Positions 1-6,574 are shown, numbered from the stretch's first letter. The stretch: DNA of 7,233 bases from an uncultured Eubacterium sp. (GCA_948468465.1 CAOKJJ010000222.1:1-7233); one strand, 5' to 3'. Notes: a model not told the origin generated them from the sequence alone. A program made the numbers and translations.

Positions 1-66
1 CGAGAGCGGCCCTCAAAAATCAGGCGCATAGCGGGCTATGTAACTGATTTTTGAGCGGCGCTCTCG
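1..66. repeat. 66-bp imperfect palindrome (long hairpin element)
   Basis: The left arm (1-23) and right arm (44-66) are reverse complements except at two positions, and an inner CATAG/CTATG stem (27-31 with 36-40) closes on a CGGG loop. All three forward frames hit a stop inside it (29-31, 45-47, 52-54), so any gene entering from the left ends here. No T-run follows, so it is not a typical intrinsic terminator. Size and shape fit a dispersed palindromic repeat or a MITE-like element. It begins exactly at the window edge and may extend further left. That it is a repeat family is an inference; only one copy is seen in this window. Confidence 0.6.
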
Positions 67-280
67 AAGAAAAATCCTGCGGACTATCGGGAAGTTATTT
101 TGGGACAGTTCCTTAGATAAGGCGAAGCTGGAAATACAGAGCGAATATTGGTATTTTTATTTTGTTAAAGAAGGATATGATCATGCATATATGCTGTCTT
201 TATCTGCAAAAGAATTTTCCAGGTCAGAAGCGGTTGAAACGGCGAAAACTGTCAGAATGATGGAGGAAAAAAACGAATGA
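44..280 (+). pseudogene. 3' end of a truncated or displaced gene of unknown function
   Basis: An open frame runs for 78 codons from just after the TAA at 41-43 to TGA at 278-280. It has no suitable start: the only early in-frame ATG is at 191, without a ribosome binding site, and would leave 29 residues. The stretch reads like real protein, with an aromatic strand-like segment (EYWYFYFVKEGYDHAYMLSL) and then a charged helix ending MMEEKNE. The pattern of a strand, 'LSAKEFSRSEAVETAKTVR' and the end is loosely like the C-terminus of DUF4367-type anti-sigma/lipoprotein domains, but this is weak. Its stop overlaps the start of the sugar-binding protein gene (ATGA), which suggests the two were once translated as one operon. 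The palindrome at its 5' edge probably truncated or replaced the upstream part. Confidence 0.4.
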
Positions 281-1422
281 GCGTGATATGGAAACGGTAT
301 GCGCGCGCGGCAACGATGGTTTTGGCTGTCTGTGTCTTACTATTTTTTGCATGCTCGGCAAAAACGGTGCTGGATGATGCGGACAGATTGGGAGGCGAAG
401 AAAAGGCGTTATCGGGCGGTCTTACAACAGCGCAGCAGGCACAGGCGCTGCTGCCGCAAAAGCTGATCAAAGTTGGTTTTGTACAGGTCGGGCATGAATC
501 GGATTGGAGGATTGCCGCTACGAAATCTTGCAAAGAAGTATTTTCAGAGGAAAACGGATTTGAATTATATTTTGTAGATGCGGACAACGATCCGAAAGTA
601 CAGGTGGAGGCTGTGCGGAATTTTATAAAAGAGCAGGTAGACTATATTGTCATAGACCCTATTTTGACAATCGGCTGGACGGCGGTATTAAAGGAAGCGT
701 ATCATGCGCATATTCCCGTCATCATCCTGGACCGTACGGTTGACTGTGAGGAACGCTATTATACGGCGTGGTTTGGCTCTGATTTTGTGCGGGAAGGTGA
801 GTGGGCGGGGCAATGGCTGCAAAATTATTTGAGCAGGCAGGGCAGAAGGGTGGAACCGATTCATATCGTTACGATAAACGGCACACAGGGAGCTTCGGCC
901 CAGCTTGGACGCACGGAAGGATTTTCGCGATATCTGGAAAAAAACAGCAATTGGAGGCTTTTGGCACAGGAATGCGGAGATTTTACAGAGAGCGGCGGGA
1001 GGGAGGTTATGGAACAGTATTTAGAGACATATCCGGATATTGATGTTGTCATATGCCAAAATGACAATGAGGCATTCGGGGCATGTGCGGCGATGGAGGA
1101 AGCGGGCATTTCTTATGGTATTGATGGAGATGGGACAGATGGAGATATCATAGTGATTTCCTTTGATGCGACAAGAGCCGGCCTGCAGGCTATTCTGGAT
1201 GGGAAAATTCATGCGGATTTTGAATGCAATCCGCTGTCGCCGCCATATGCGGCAGAAGCGATCAGGAAGCTGGAAGCCGGAGAAAAATTGACAAAGAAAA
1301 ATTATTATTTGCCGGAAGACTGTTTTACGGCGGACGATAACCCGATGGTGCTGATGGTTGACTTTGAATCGAAAAGAATGGTGACCGTGACGGAAAAACT
1401 TTTAGACGAAAGGGCCTATTGA
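277..1422 (+). CDS. YtfQ-like sugar-binding lipoprotein of an ABC transporter (periplasmic-binding-protein type 1 fold)
   Basis: A 381-residue extracytoplasmic solute-binding protein predicted to bind a sugar and be anchored to the outer face of the membrane. Residues 1-26 form a signal sequence (basic WKRYAR, then a hydrophobic run) ending in a lipobox-like LFFAC, with C26 as the likely lipidated cysteine; F at -3 makes it slightly atypical. The binding fold starts near residue 64 (IKVGFVQVGHESDWR). Features matching E. coli YtfQ (galactofuranose-binding) in order are VDYIVIDPILTIGW (121-134), IPVIILDR (146-153), GTQGASAQLGR (202-212), GDFTESGGREVME (234-246), QNDNEAFGA (261-269) and the closing YYLPED (343-348). 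A GGAGG at 262-266, ten bases before the ATG, supports this start. No permease or ATPase for it lies in the window; such orphan sugar-binding proteins can feed a distant transporter or a sensor kinase. The exact sugar cannot be assigned. Confidence 0.9.
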   Translation: MSVIWKRYARAATMVLAVCVLLFFACSAKTVLDDADRLGGEEKALSGGLTTAQQAQALLPQKLIKVGFVQVGHESDWRIAATKSCKEVFSEENGFELYFVDADNDPKVQVEAVRNFIKEQVDYIVIDPILTIGWTAVLKEAYHAHIPVIILDRTVDCEERYYTAWFGSDFVREGEWAGQWLQNYLSRQGRRVEPIHIVTINGTQGASAQLGRTEGFSRYLEKNSNWRLLAQECGDFTESGGREVMEQYLETYPDIDVVICQNDNEAFGACAAMEEAGISYGIDGDGTDGDIIVISFDATRAGLQAILDGKIHADFECNPLSPPYAAEAIRKLEAGEKLTKKNYYLPEDCFTADDNPMVLMVDFESKRMVTVTEKLLDERAY

Positions 1423-1439
1423 TCATTTTTAAAATTATT

Positions 1440-1460
1440 AAGAATATGTTTATGATTCTT
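1440..1460 (+). terminator. possible weak terminator after the sugar-binding protein gene
   Basis: AAGAAT (1440-1445) pairs with ATTCTT (1455-1460) across a nine-base loop and runs into TTTA. The stem is six A/T-rich pairs with one G-C, so it is weak. It is the only candidate between the stop codon and the next promoter. Confidence 0.25.
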
Positions 1461-1468
1461 TTAGGCTT

Positions 1469-1502
1469 TTGACACATTTCAGACACATTTTGTGCGTATA
1501 CT
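1469..1502 (+). promoter_or_regulatory. promoter with 11-bp-phased direct repeats, likely response-regulator controlled
   Basis: A perfect TTGACA (1469-1474) and a TATACT -10 (1497-1502) lie on the same strand, but 22 bases apart, too far for a normal sigma-A promoter. The intervening DNA contains GACACATTT twice (1471-1479 and 1482-1490), one helical turn (11 bp) apart. OmpR/PhoB-type regulators commonly bind tandem repeats of this spacing just upstream of a -10. The second repeat also forms CACA-TTT-TGTG. The sites fit a -10 element driven by an activator bound where a -35 would sit. The next complete gene downstream encodes an OmpR-family regulator, which suggests but does not show autoregulation. 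Confidence 0.5.
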
Positions 1503-1508
1503 AAATAC

Positions 1509-1644
1509 CATCAAATGAAGTTGGCGGTAACGAAAGCGCGCGCAAGCCGCTGGCTTCGACTAAAAATTATTCCATTTATATAGATTAAACATTTTCATAA
1601 CTAAACTCCTCGAAAAGGCGATCTGCGTAAGCAGGTCGTTTTTT
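1509..1644 (+). ncRNA. putative short leader RNA ending at an intrinsic terminator
   Basis: From the -10 at 1497-1502, transcription should begin near 1509 and meet the terminator at 1619-1644, giving an RNA of about 135 bases. It has one GC-rich stem-loop candidate near its 5' end: CGAAAGCG (1531-1538) with CGCT and TTCG (1548-1551, 1555-1558), interrupted by a GGC bulge. An A/U-rich stretch then runs to about 1610. I do not recognise a riboswitch class. It could be an attenuated leader of the regulator operon, a small RNA, or simply the tail of an older gene. It rests on the promoter and terminator calls. Confidence 0.3.
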
Positions 1645-1703
1645 CTACATTGTCGCTGGCTTTTAAGCTTGATGTTACAGTGGATGAACTGTTTATTCAT
1701 TGA
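1605..1703 (+). pseudogene. possible C-terminal remnant of an XRE/HTH_3 regulator
   Basis: A short open frame, without a start codon and opened by TAA at 1602-1604, ends at TGA 1701-1703. Its last residues read STLSLAFKLDVTVDELFIH. This closely follows the end of many Cro/CI-type DNA-binding domains, where a helix 'STL..IA.ALDV' leads into 'TVDELF'. The preceding residues (PRKGDLRKQVV) do not look like the recognition helices of the family, and the terminator hairpin lies inside that part. It therefore appears to be a leftover fragment, joined to unrelated DNA, lying just before the response regulator. The match covers only about 18 residues, so chance is possible. Confidence 0.35.
1619..1644 (+). 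terminator. intrinsic terminator upstream of the response regulator gene
   Basis: CGATCTGC (1619-1626) pairs with GCAGGTCG (1631-1638), including one G-U pair, around a GTAA tetraloop, and is followed directly by six T residues (1639-1644). The preceding AAAA (1613-1616) can extend the pairing past a GG bulge. It stands about 94 bases before the regulator start codon, so it would stop or attenuate transcripts from the 1497-1502 promoter before they reach the operon. Confidence 0.65.
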
Positions 1704-1717
1704 TTGCAGCAATGAAT
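1695..1717 (+). repeat. perfect 8-bp stem-loop just ahead of the regulator ribosome binding site
   Basis: ATTCATTG (1695-1702) and CAATGAAT (1710-1717) are perfect reverse complements with a seven-base loop. It ends about ten bases before the AAGAAGGTG ribosome binding site. It could be a dyad operator or an mRNA structure affecting translation; the A/T-rich stem is modest, and its role is unknown. Confidence 0.3.
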
Positions 1718-1737
1718 CATGGAAAGAAGGTGTCTGG

Positions 1738-2403
1738 ATGCATGTTTTAATCATAGAGGATGATGCCGCGATCCGGCAGGAGTTAAAGCAGCTTTTGGAG
1801 AACGCGTTATATCAGGCAACAGCGCTGGCGGATTTTCGCAATACTGCAGAAGACATTCTGGAAATCCAGCCGGATTTGGTTTTGCTGGATGTAAACCTGC
1901 CTGTGGAGTCGGGATTTGATGTATGTCGGAAGGTACGGGAGACATCAGATGTGCCGGTTATTTTTGTAACCAGCAGGACGGATTCTATGGATGAACTGAG
2001 CGGAATGTTAAAAGGAGGGGACGATTATATTACCAAGCCTTTTCATGCCCCGGTGCTGCTGGCGCATATTGCCGCTGTCTTAAAACGAACCAGGAAATCG
2101 AATACAGAAGAAAAAAAGAACATCCATAAAGGCGTGGAGCTTGATACGGCGCGCGCAGCGGTCATGTACCAGGGAAAACGCGCAGAGTTGTCAAAAAACG
2201 AGCTGAAAATACTGCACTGCCTTTTTGAACATAAAAACGAGATTGTATCAAGGATGGAGCTGGTGGAATACCTGTGGGATCAGCAGGTTTTTATAGACGA
2301 TAACGCGCTTAGTGTCAATATGACCCGGCTGCGGGCCAGATTAGAAGAAATCGGAATCCATAATTTTATTGAGACAAAGAGGGAAATGGGATACCGGATA
2401 TGA
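1738..2403 (+). CDS. bceR: BceR-like OmpR-family response regulator
   Basis: A 221-residue cytoplasmic transcription factor with an N-terminal receiver domain (about 1-115) and a C-terminal winged helix (about 130-221). Receiver landmarks are the acidic pair D8/D9, phosphoacceptor D51 in LLLDVNLP, T78 in VIFVTSR and K100 in YITKPF. The winged helix has the usual LSKNELKIL, SRMELVEYLW and DNALSVNMTRLRARL segments, and ends in ETKREMGYRI as in BceR-like proteins. The frame can be extended upstream to a TTG at 1669, but those 23 residues do not match a receiver domain. The ATG at 1738 gives the conserved MHVLIIEDD start and has AAGAAGGTG five bases ahead of TCTGG-ATG. Its stop overlaps the kinase start (ATGA), so the two are co-translated. 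The expected target is the transporter promoter at about 3447-3478. Confidence 0.92.
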   Translation: MHVLIIEDDAAIRQELKQLLENALYQATALADFRNTAEDILEIQPDLVLLDVNLPVESGFDVCRKVRETSDVPVIFVTSRTDSMDELSGMLKGGDDYITKPFHAPVLLAHIAAVLKRTRKSNTEEKKNIHKGVELDTARAAVMYQGKRAELSKNELKILHCLFEHKNEIVSRMELVEYLWDQQVFIDDNALSVNMTRLRARLEEIGIHNFIETKREMGYRI

Positions 2404-3416
2404 AATTGGCGGAATATTTGAAAGATAAATCATTGCTGCTGCTCCTGCATATGGTATGCATGTCCCTTCTTATCGTATATTTAAGGCTGACCGGATACCC
2501 GTGGGATTATTGTGCGGTGATCTTGTCCTGCTGGGTGATTGTTTTAGGTGTCTGGCTGACGGTGCAGTTTCTTTCACGCAGGCGGTATTTTCAGGAGATG
2601 GAGCATATTTTGGAAAATCTGGACCAGCGGTATCTGCTGGGGGAATTAATGCCCTGGTCGTTCCGCCTGGAGGACAGGCTGTACCGTACCCTGCTCCGGA
2701 AATCAAATAAATCCGTCATAGAGCGTATCCGTTACATAGAACAGGAACAGAAGGACTACCGGGAATATATTGAAAGCTGGGTGCATGAGATTAAAGCGCC
2801 GATAACGGCAATCGCGCTCAACTGTGAGAACCACAGGGACGAGCGGGGCAGATACCTTCTGGTAGAAAACAGGAAGGTGGAGGATTACGTCGATATGGCG
2901 CTGTATTATGCCAGGTCTGATGCTGTTTATAAGGATTATATGATTGCGGAAACAAACCTTCAGGAAACGGCGGAAAGAGTGCTGATGCAAAATAAATATT
3001 ATCTGATACAGCGCCGCATCCAGGCAGAAGTGGACTGCCCTGATATGGTATTTACCGATGGTAAATGGATTGGTTTTATTATGAACCAGCTTGTGCTGAA
3101 CAGCGCAAAGTACAGCAGGGACGAGGGCGCACATATCTGGATTTCCACAGAGACACAAAAAAGCGGTGTCCTTTTAAAAGTGAAGGATAATGGTGCAGGA
3201 ATCCCCGGAGAGGAACTTCCCCGCATTTTTGAGAAAGGGTTTACCGGAACAAACGGAAGGGAAACTAAGCGATCTACAGGCATGGGATTGTATCTGTGCC
3301 ATAAACTGTGCAAAAAATTAGGAATCGGTATCCGGGCAGTTTCAGAAGAAGGGAAGGGGACAGAGATTATATTGGAATTTCCGGTCAGCTCCTATCTGGC
3401 GGATTACAGGGACTAA
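2400..3416 (+). CDS. bceS: BceS-like intramembrane-sensing histidine kinase
   Basis: A 338-residue membrane kinase, partner of the regulator encoded just upstream. Two transmembrane helices (about 11-31 and 37-58) are joined by only about five residues (around TGYPWDY), so there is almost no external sensor, the hallmark of BceS-type kinases that read the state of their transporter. The phospho-accepting H129 sits in SWVHEIKAP. The ATP-binding domain shows the N box (MNQLVLNSAKYS, N234), G1 (DNGAGIP, 263-269), F box (IFEKGF, 276-281) and G2 (STGMGL, 292-297). The DHp segment between H129 and residue 165 is short, typical of the family. Start 2400 overlaps the regulator stop; a weak AGAGGG lies far upstream, so translation is probably coupled. 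No strong terminator follows before the transporter promoter. Confidence 0.92.
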   Translation: MKLAEYLKDKSLLLLLHMVCMSLLIVYLRLTGYPWDYCAVILSCWVIVLGVWLTVQFLSRRRYFQEMEHILENLDQRYLLGELMPWSFRLEDRLYRTLLRKSNKSVIERIRYIEQEQKDYREYIESWVHEIKAPITAIALNCENHRDERGRYLLVENRKVEDYVDMALYYARSDAVYKDYMIAETNLQETAERVLMQNKYYLIQRRIQAEVDCPDMVFTDGKWIGFIMNQLVLNSAKYSRDEGAHIWISTETQKSGVLLKVKDNGAGIPGEELPRIFEKGFTGTNGRETKRSTGMGLYLCHKLCKKLGIGIRAVSEEGKGTEIILEFPVSSYLADYRD

Positions 3417-3446
3417 GCCTATTCGTGAAGAGAATTTTTTATCTGT

Positions 3447-3478
3447 CTTTCAAAATTGTAAGGTTCAGGAAAGATAAT
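3447..3478 (+). promoter_or_regulatory. BceR-type operator and promoter of the transporter genes
   Basis: CTTTCA-AAAT-TGTAAG (3447-3462) is an inverted repeat, differing by one base from the half-site arrangement TNACA-N4-TGTAA described for Bacillus BceR boxes. A -10-like GATAAT (3473-3478) lies ten bases further on. There is no good -35 at 17 bp, so the operator occupies the -35 region, as expected for activator-dependent Bce transporter promoters. The ribosome binding site AAAGGAG follows about 110 bases downstream, in front of the ATPase gene. Confidence 0.65.
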
Positions 3479-3511
3479 CTGATACAAGGCAGATGCGTTT
3501 CCTGTTATAGT

Positions 3512-3561
3512 AGGCATAGTGCAGGAGGAAGGGATTATCCCGGAAAACTGTTACTATGCCT
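3512..3561 (+). promoter_or_regulatory. leader hairpin in the transporter mRNA
   Basis: AGGCATAGT (3512-3520) pairs perfectly with ACTATGCCT (3553-3561); CAG/CTG (3522-3524 with 3548-3550) extends it after a small internal loop. A second stem, GGGA-TTA-TCCC (3531-3541), sits in the apical part. It is followed by TTTAAAAATTTT, an interrupted T-run, so it could act as a weak attenuator or shape the 5' leader. It lies between the promoter and the ATPase ribosome binding site, which itself remains outside the stem. Confidence 0.5.
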
Positions 3562-3598
3562 TTAAAAATTTTATCATCAAGGAAAGGAGCAGCAGGAT

Positions 3599-4366
3599 AT
3601 GCAGGATACAATACGTGTATGCGATGTGGAAAAATATTATGGAAATGGAAACCATGTGACAAAGGCGGTTGATAGGGTGAGCTTTGTGGTGGAGAAGGGT
3701 GAGTTTATCGGCGTGATGGGTTCTTCCGGCTCTGGCAAGACGACCCTTTTAAACCTGCTGTCTACGATAGACAGCGTGACGGCAGGGCATATTTATTATG
3801 GGGATACGGATATTACGGAACTATCGGAGGACCGTCTCTCTGATTTTCGCAAAGAAAATCTTGGATTCGTATTTCAGGAATACAATCTTCTCGACACGCT
3901 GACGCTGGAAGAAAATATGATGCTTGCCATGACGCTTCACCGGAAAGGGAAAAAAGAGATTCAGAAACGGTGCGGGGAACTGTTGCGCCTGCTTGGAATT
4001 GAGGAGGTAAAAGACCAGTATCCATATCAGGTGTCCGGCGGGCAGAAACAGCGGTGCGCCTGTGCAAGGGCGCTGGCAAACCATCCCGCGCTTCTGTTGG
4101 CGGACGAACCAACGGGGGCTTTGGATTCCCTGTCTGCGCAGACGCTTCTGGAAACGTTTACGGATATGAACAGCCAAATGGGAGCAACTATATTTATGGT
4201 AACGCACGATGCTTTTTCGGCAAGCTACTGCCGGCGTATCCTTTTTTTAAAGGATGGAAAAATCTTCCACGAGCTGGTCAGGGGAGAGAAAAACCGACGG
4301 GATTTTCTGAATGAAATTTTAGACGTTCTGTCGCTGACGGGAGGTGCGCTGTCCCATGATGAATAA
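3599..4366 (+). CDS. bceA: BceA-like ABC transporter ATPase
   Basis: A 255-residue cytoplasmic ATPase of the MacB/LolD-like group that powers a BceB-type permease. Motifs in order are Walker A GSSGSGKTT (41-49), Q-loop Q93 in VFQEYNLL, signature VSGGQ (145-149), Walker B LLLADE (165-170, catalytic E170), D-loop GALD (173-176) and H-loop H203 in VTHD. All are intact, so it should hydrolyse ATP. AAAGGAG about nine bases before the ATG supports the start. The gene overlaps the permease start by a few bases, as in most bceAB pairs, and is preceded by its own operator-promoter region. In known systems the pair confers resistance to peptide antibiotics that bind lipid II cycle intermediates (bacitracin, nisin, mersacidin types); the specific compound here is not deducible. 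Confidence 0.93.
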   Translation: MQDTIRVCDVEKYYGNGNHVTKAVDRVSFVVEKGEFIGVMGSSGSGKTTLLNLLSTIDSVTAGHIYYGDTDITELSEDRLSDFRKENLGFVFQEYNLLDTLTLEENMMLAMTLHRKGKKEIQKRCGELLRLLGIEEVKDQYPYQVSGGQKQRCACARALANHPALLLADEPTGALDSLSAQTLLETFTDMNSQMGATIFMVTHDAFSASYCRRILFLKDGKIFHELVRGEKNRRDFLNEILDVLSLTGGALSHDE

Positions 4367-6470
4367 ACTGGCTTTCCGGAACGTAAAACGCTCCGCAAGG
4401 GATTATCTGGTGTATTTTATGACGATGGCTGTGGTTACGGCGCTGATGTTTTCCTTCAACACGCTTTTATTTTCCGAAGACGTGCAGAACCTTTTCGATA
4501 TGGCGAATATGATGGCGGTCATGACGGGGCTTGCTACGTTTTTCATTGTCCTGATCGTGGCGTGGCTGATTAACTATATGGTACGGTTTATCCTGGAAAA
4601 ACGAAGCCGGGAATTTGGGATTTATCTGCTGATTGGGATGAAGAAAAGGGAAATCTCAAGGCTGTATATCCGTGAGAATGTGATGCTTGGCATGGGGGCT
4701 TTTCTTGCGGGTATGGGGCTTGGGTTCCTGCTGCAGCAGATTCTGCTGTCTGTTTTTTACAGCATGATCCAGATGGATTACCATATCCATCTCGAATGGA
4801 ATAGAAACTGTATTCTGATGACAGCGGCATGCTTTTTCGGATGTTATCTGCTGGCGCTTTTCCGCTGCAGGAGAAGGTTCAAGAAAATGAATATTCATGA
4901 CCTGATGGAGAGCCAGAGACGGAATGAGGAAATCGGTGAAAAACACGAGAAAATGAAACGAATGCTCCTTCCGTTTTCCATCTTGGTTCTCGCTTTATTT
5001 GGCGTTTTCCTGTTTTGTTATAAAAACTGGGATGCAGGAATCCTGACGGCGTTCCTGATCGGGCTGGTTCTTAGCATCTACCTGTTTTATACAGGAATCG
5101 CCGCATGGATTTCCTGTTATGTAAGGAAAAAAGGAAATGCGGTCTACCGCGGGGATAACCTGTTCCTGCTGCGCCAGTTCTCTTCCAAAGTGAAGACGAT
5201 GAGCTTTTCTATGGGAACACTGACAGCGCTGTTTGCCCTGGCACTTATGGGAAGCGCTGTGGCGTTTATGTTCAACCATTTCCAGAATGAGATGCTGATC
5301 CATAAATTCCCGTTTGATGTGCAGGTATACAGCAGCAATACGGATGAGGATTTTCATCAGGAGATTGCCCTGCTTAAGAAGGAAACACAGGTGAATGAGA
5401 TATATACCTACCGGATCTATGAGAATGGAACAAACCAGGTAAACGCCTATCTGTACAGTCATCTGAGGGAATTTGGCTCGGATTACCGGAAAGCGGACGG
5501 GACGCCGGACATGGAAAAAATTAAACGGAATGACGAGATGATTTACTGTGATTACGATACCTATATGGGAATTTCTGACTATAACCATCTGCGAAAAATG
5601 CTGGACCTGCCGGAAACAGACCTGAAAGAAGATGCGTATGCGATTCACATAAAAGAGCGGGTGTGGGGGCAGACCGGGGATTTTTCAGATCAGATTGAGG
5701 TAAACGGGCCGGACGGAAGGCTTTCTTTTGCCGGATGTCATACGGAGAGCTTTTCACAGGACGGGCATAACGGCGGAGATTATATCCTTGTGGTGCCGGA
5801 CGCTGTGCTGGAAGAGATGAATCCGTACTATGCAGAGATGGCGGTGGATATTGAAGGAAATGCGCCGAAGAATCTGCAGAGTCTTCTGGATGACATAGAA
5901 GAAGATACGGGAAAAGTGAATTTTCAGAGCCATGTCATGACGGAGGCTGCGGCGGACGACGGGGAAGGGGAAGAACGTGGGAATTCCTGCTCCGGTTCGG
6001 ATTCCATCGTTGTTTATGTGGTGAAAAACCTGGTGAGGGATAACCTGATACCGGAGGTCAAATATATGCTGTCCTCTATAATATTCCCTTTGTTTTATGT
6101 AGGGCTGGTATTCCTCTGCGTTGCCCTGACGGTGCTTTCCGTACAGCAGCTCAGCGATTCGGTAAAATACAGGTTCCGCTACCGTGTGCTTTCACAGATC
6201 GGATATGGAAGAAAAGAAATCAGTCGGATTATTTTGAAACAGCTCCTGGGATATTATATGTGTCCGGCGGTTATGGCCCTGCTGCTCAGTGGGCTGGTTA
6301 CGGTCTATGCAGGAAATCGATTTAACTTTTATACGGGCGTCCAAACGTCATCGGCGGCTTACTTCCTGATGGGAACGGCATTGTTTTTTGGGATTTATGC
6401 GGCATATTTCGCTGTTACTTACATTGGATTTAAGAGGAATGTGGAGAGGGAACATGTTGGACGCCTGTAA
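4356..6470 (+). CDS. bceB: BceB-like FtsX-family ABC transporter permease
   Basis: A roughly 704-residue membrane protein with the ten-helix layout of BceB. Helices fall at about 17-39, 52-78, 109-134, 152-169, 203-222, 227-252 and 284-306; then a large extracellular domain (about 307-569) and helices at about 571-596, 626-652 and 667-691. The N-terminal MNKLAFRNVKRSARDYLVYF is typical of the family, and the large domain between helices 7 and 8 is where BceB proteins contact peptide antibiotics and signal to BceS. The frame extends to a GTG at 4344, but that codon lies inside the GGGAGG ribosome binding site (4339-4344), so ATG 4356 (or 4359) is the likely start. It overlaps the ATPase gene. 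Around residues 530-549 there is a low-complexity acidic/Gly/Ser stretch just before helix 8 that looks like a loop insertion. Family members are usually about 650 residues. Confidence 0.93.
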   Translation: MMNKLAFRNVKRSARDYLVYFMTMAVVTALMFSFNTLLFSEDVQNLFDMANMMAVMTGLATFFIVLIVAWLINYMVRFILEKRSREFGIYLLIGMKKREISRLYIRENVMLGMGAFLAGMGLGFLLQQILLSVFYSMIQMDYHIHLEWNRNCILMTAACFFGCYLLALFRCRRRFKKMNIHDLMESQRRNEEIGEKHEKMKRMLLPFSILVLALFGVFLFCYKNWDAGILTAFLIGLVLSIYLFYTGIAAWISCYVRKKGNAVYRGDNLFLLRQFSSKVKTMSFSMGTLTALFALALMGSAVAFMFNHFQNEMLIHKFPFDVQVYSSNTDEDFHQEIALLKKETQVNEIYTYRIYENGTNQVNAYLYSHLREFGSDYRKADGTPDMEKIKRNDEMIYCDYDTYMGISDYNHLRKMLDLPETDLKEDAYAIHIKERVWGQTGDFSDQIEVNGPDGRLSFAGCHTESFSQDGHNGGDYILVVPDAVLEEMNPYYAEMAVDIEGNAPKNLQSLLDDIEEDTGKVNFQSHVMTEAAADDGEGEERGNSCSGSDSIVVYVVKNLVRDNLIPEVKYMLSSIIFPLFYVGLVFLCVALTVLSVQQLSDSVKYRFRYRVLSQIGYGRKEISRIILKQLLGYYMCPAVMALLLSGLVTVYAGNRFNFYTGVQTSSAAYFLMGTALFFGIYAAYFAVTYIGFKRNVEREHVGRL

Positions 6471-6574
6471 ATGTACTTTGTGAAATCATTGGCTAACGAT
6501 TTATTTGATACCGCACTGCACATCTGATGCGCCTGAATGGTTCTACATAATAGCGGAAAAAAGCACGAAAGCAG

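Noticed and set aside
1669..1737. 23-residue N-terminal extension of the response regulator from a TTG codon
   Set aside because: The extra residues do not match a receiver domain, while ATG 1738 has a ribosome binding site and the conserved MHVLIIEDD start.
2703..3158. 151-codon open frame on the minus strand inside the kinase gene
   Set aside because: It lies opposite a well-supported kinase gene and contains no recognisable domain; a shadow of the real coding frame.
3421..3440. Possible terminator after the kinase gene (ATTC/GAAT then six T)
   Set aside because: The stem has only four pairs with one G-C, too weak to call.
3483..3598. Protein-like open frame through the transporter leader (reads PVIVGIVQEEGIIPENCYYA)
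   Set aside because: It has no good start codon, overlaps the promoter leader and hairpin, and runs into the ATPase gene in another frame; probably coincidental, although an old fragment cannot be excluded.
4995..5648. 217-codon open frame on the minus strand inside the permease gene
   Set aside because: It is antisense to a clear membrane protein gene, and its composition mirrors that gene; no ribosome binding site or domain seen.
6471..6527. 18-codon frame MYFVKSLANDLFDTALHI directly after the permease stop
   Set aside because: It starts immediately at the end of the permease gene but has no ribosome binding site at a usable distance and nothing recognisable in it; chance is the simplest explanation.
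6520..6570. CTGATG followed by GAAA-like bases, reminiscent of a hammerhead ribozyme core
   Set aside because: The core reads CTGATGCG rather than CTGATGA and the required three-way stems do not form.
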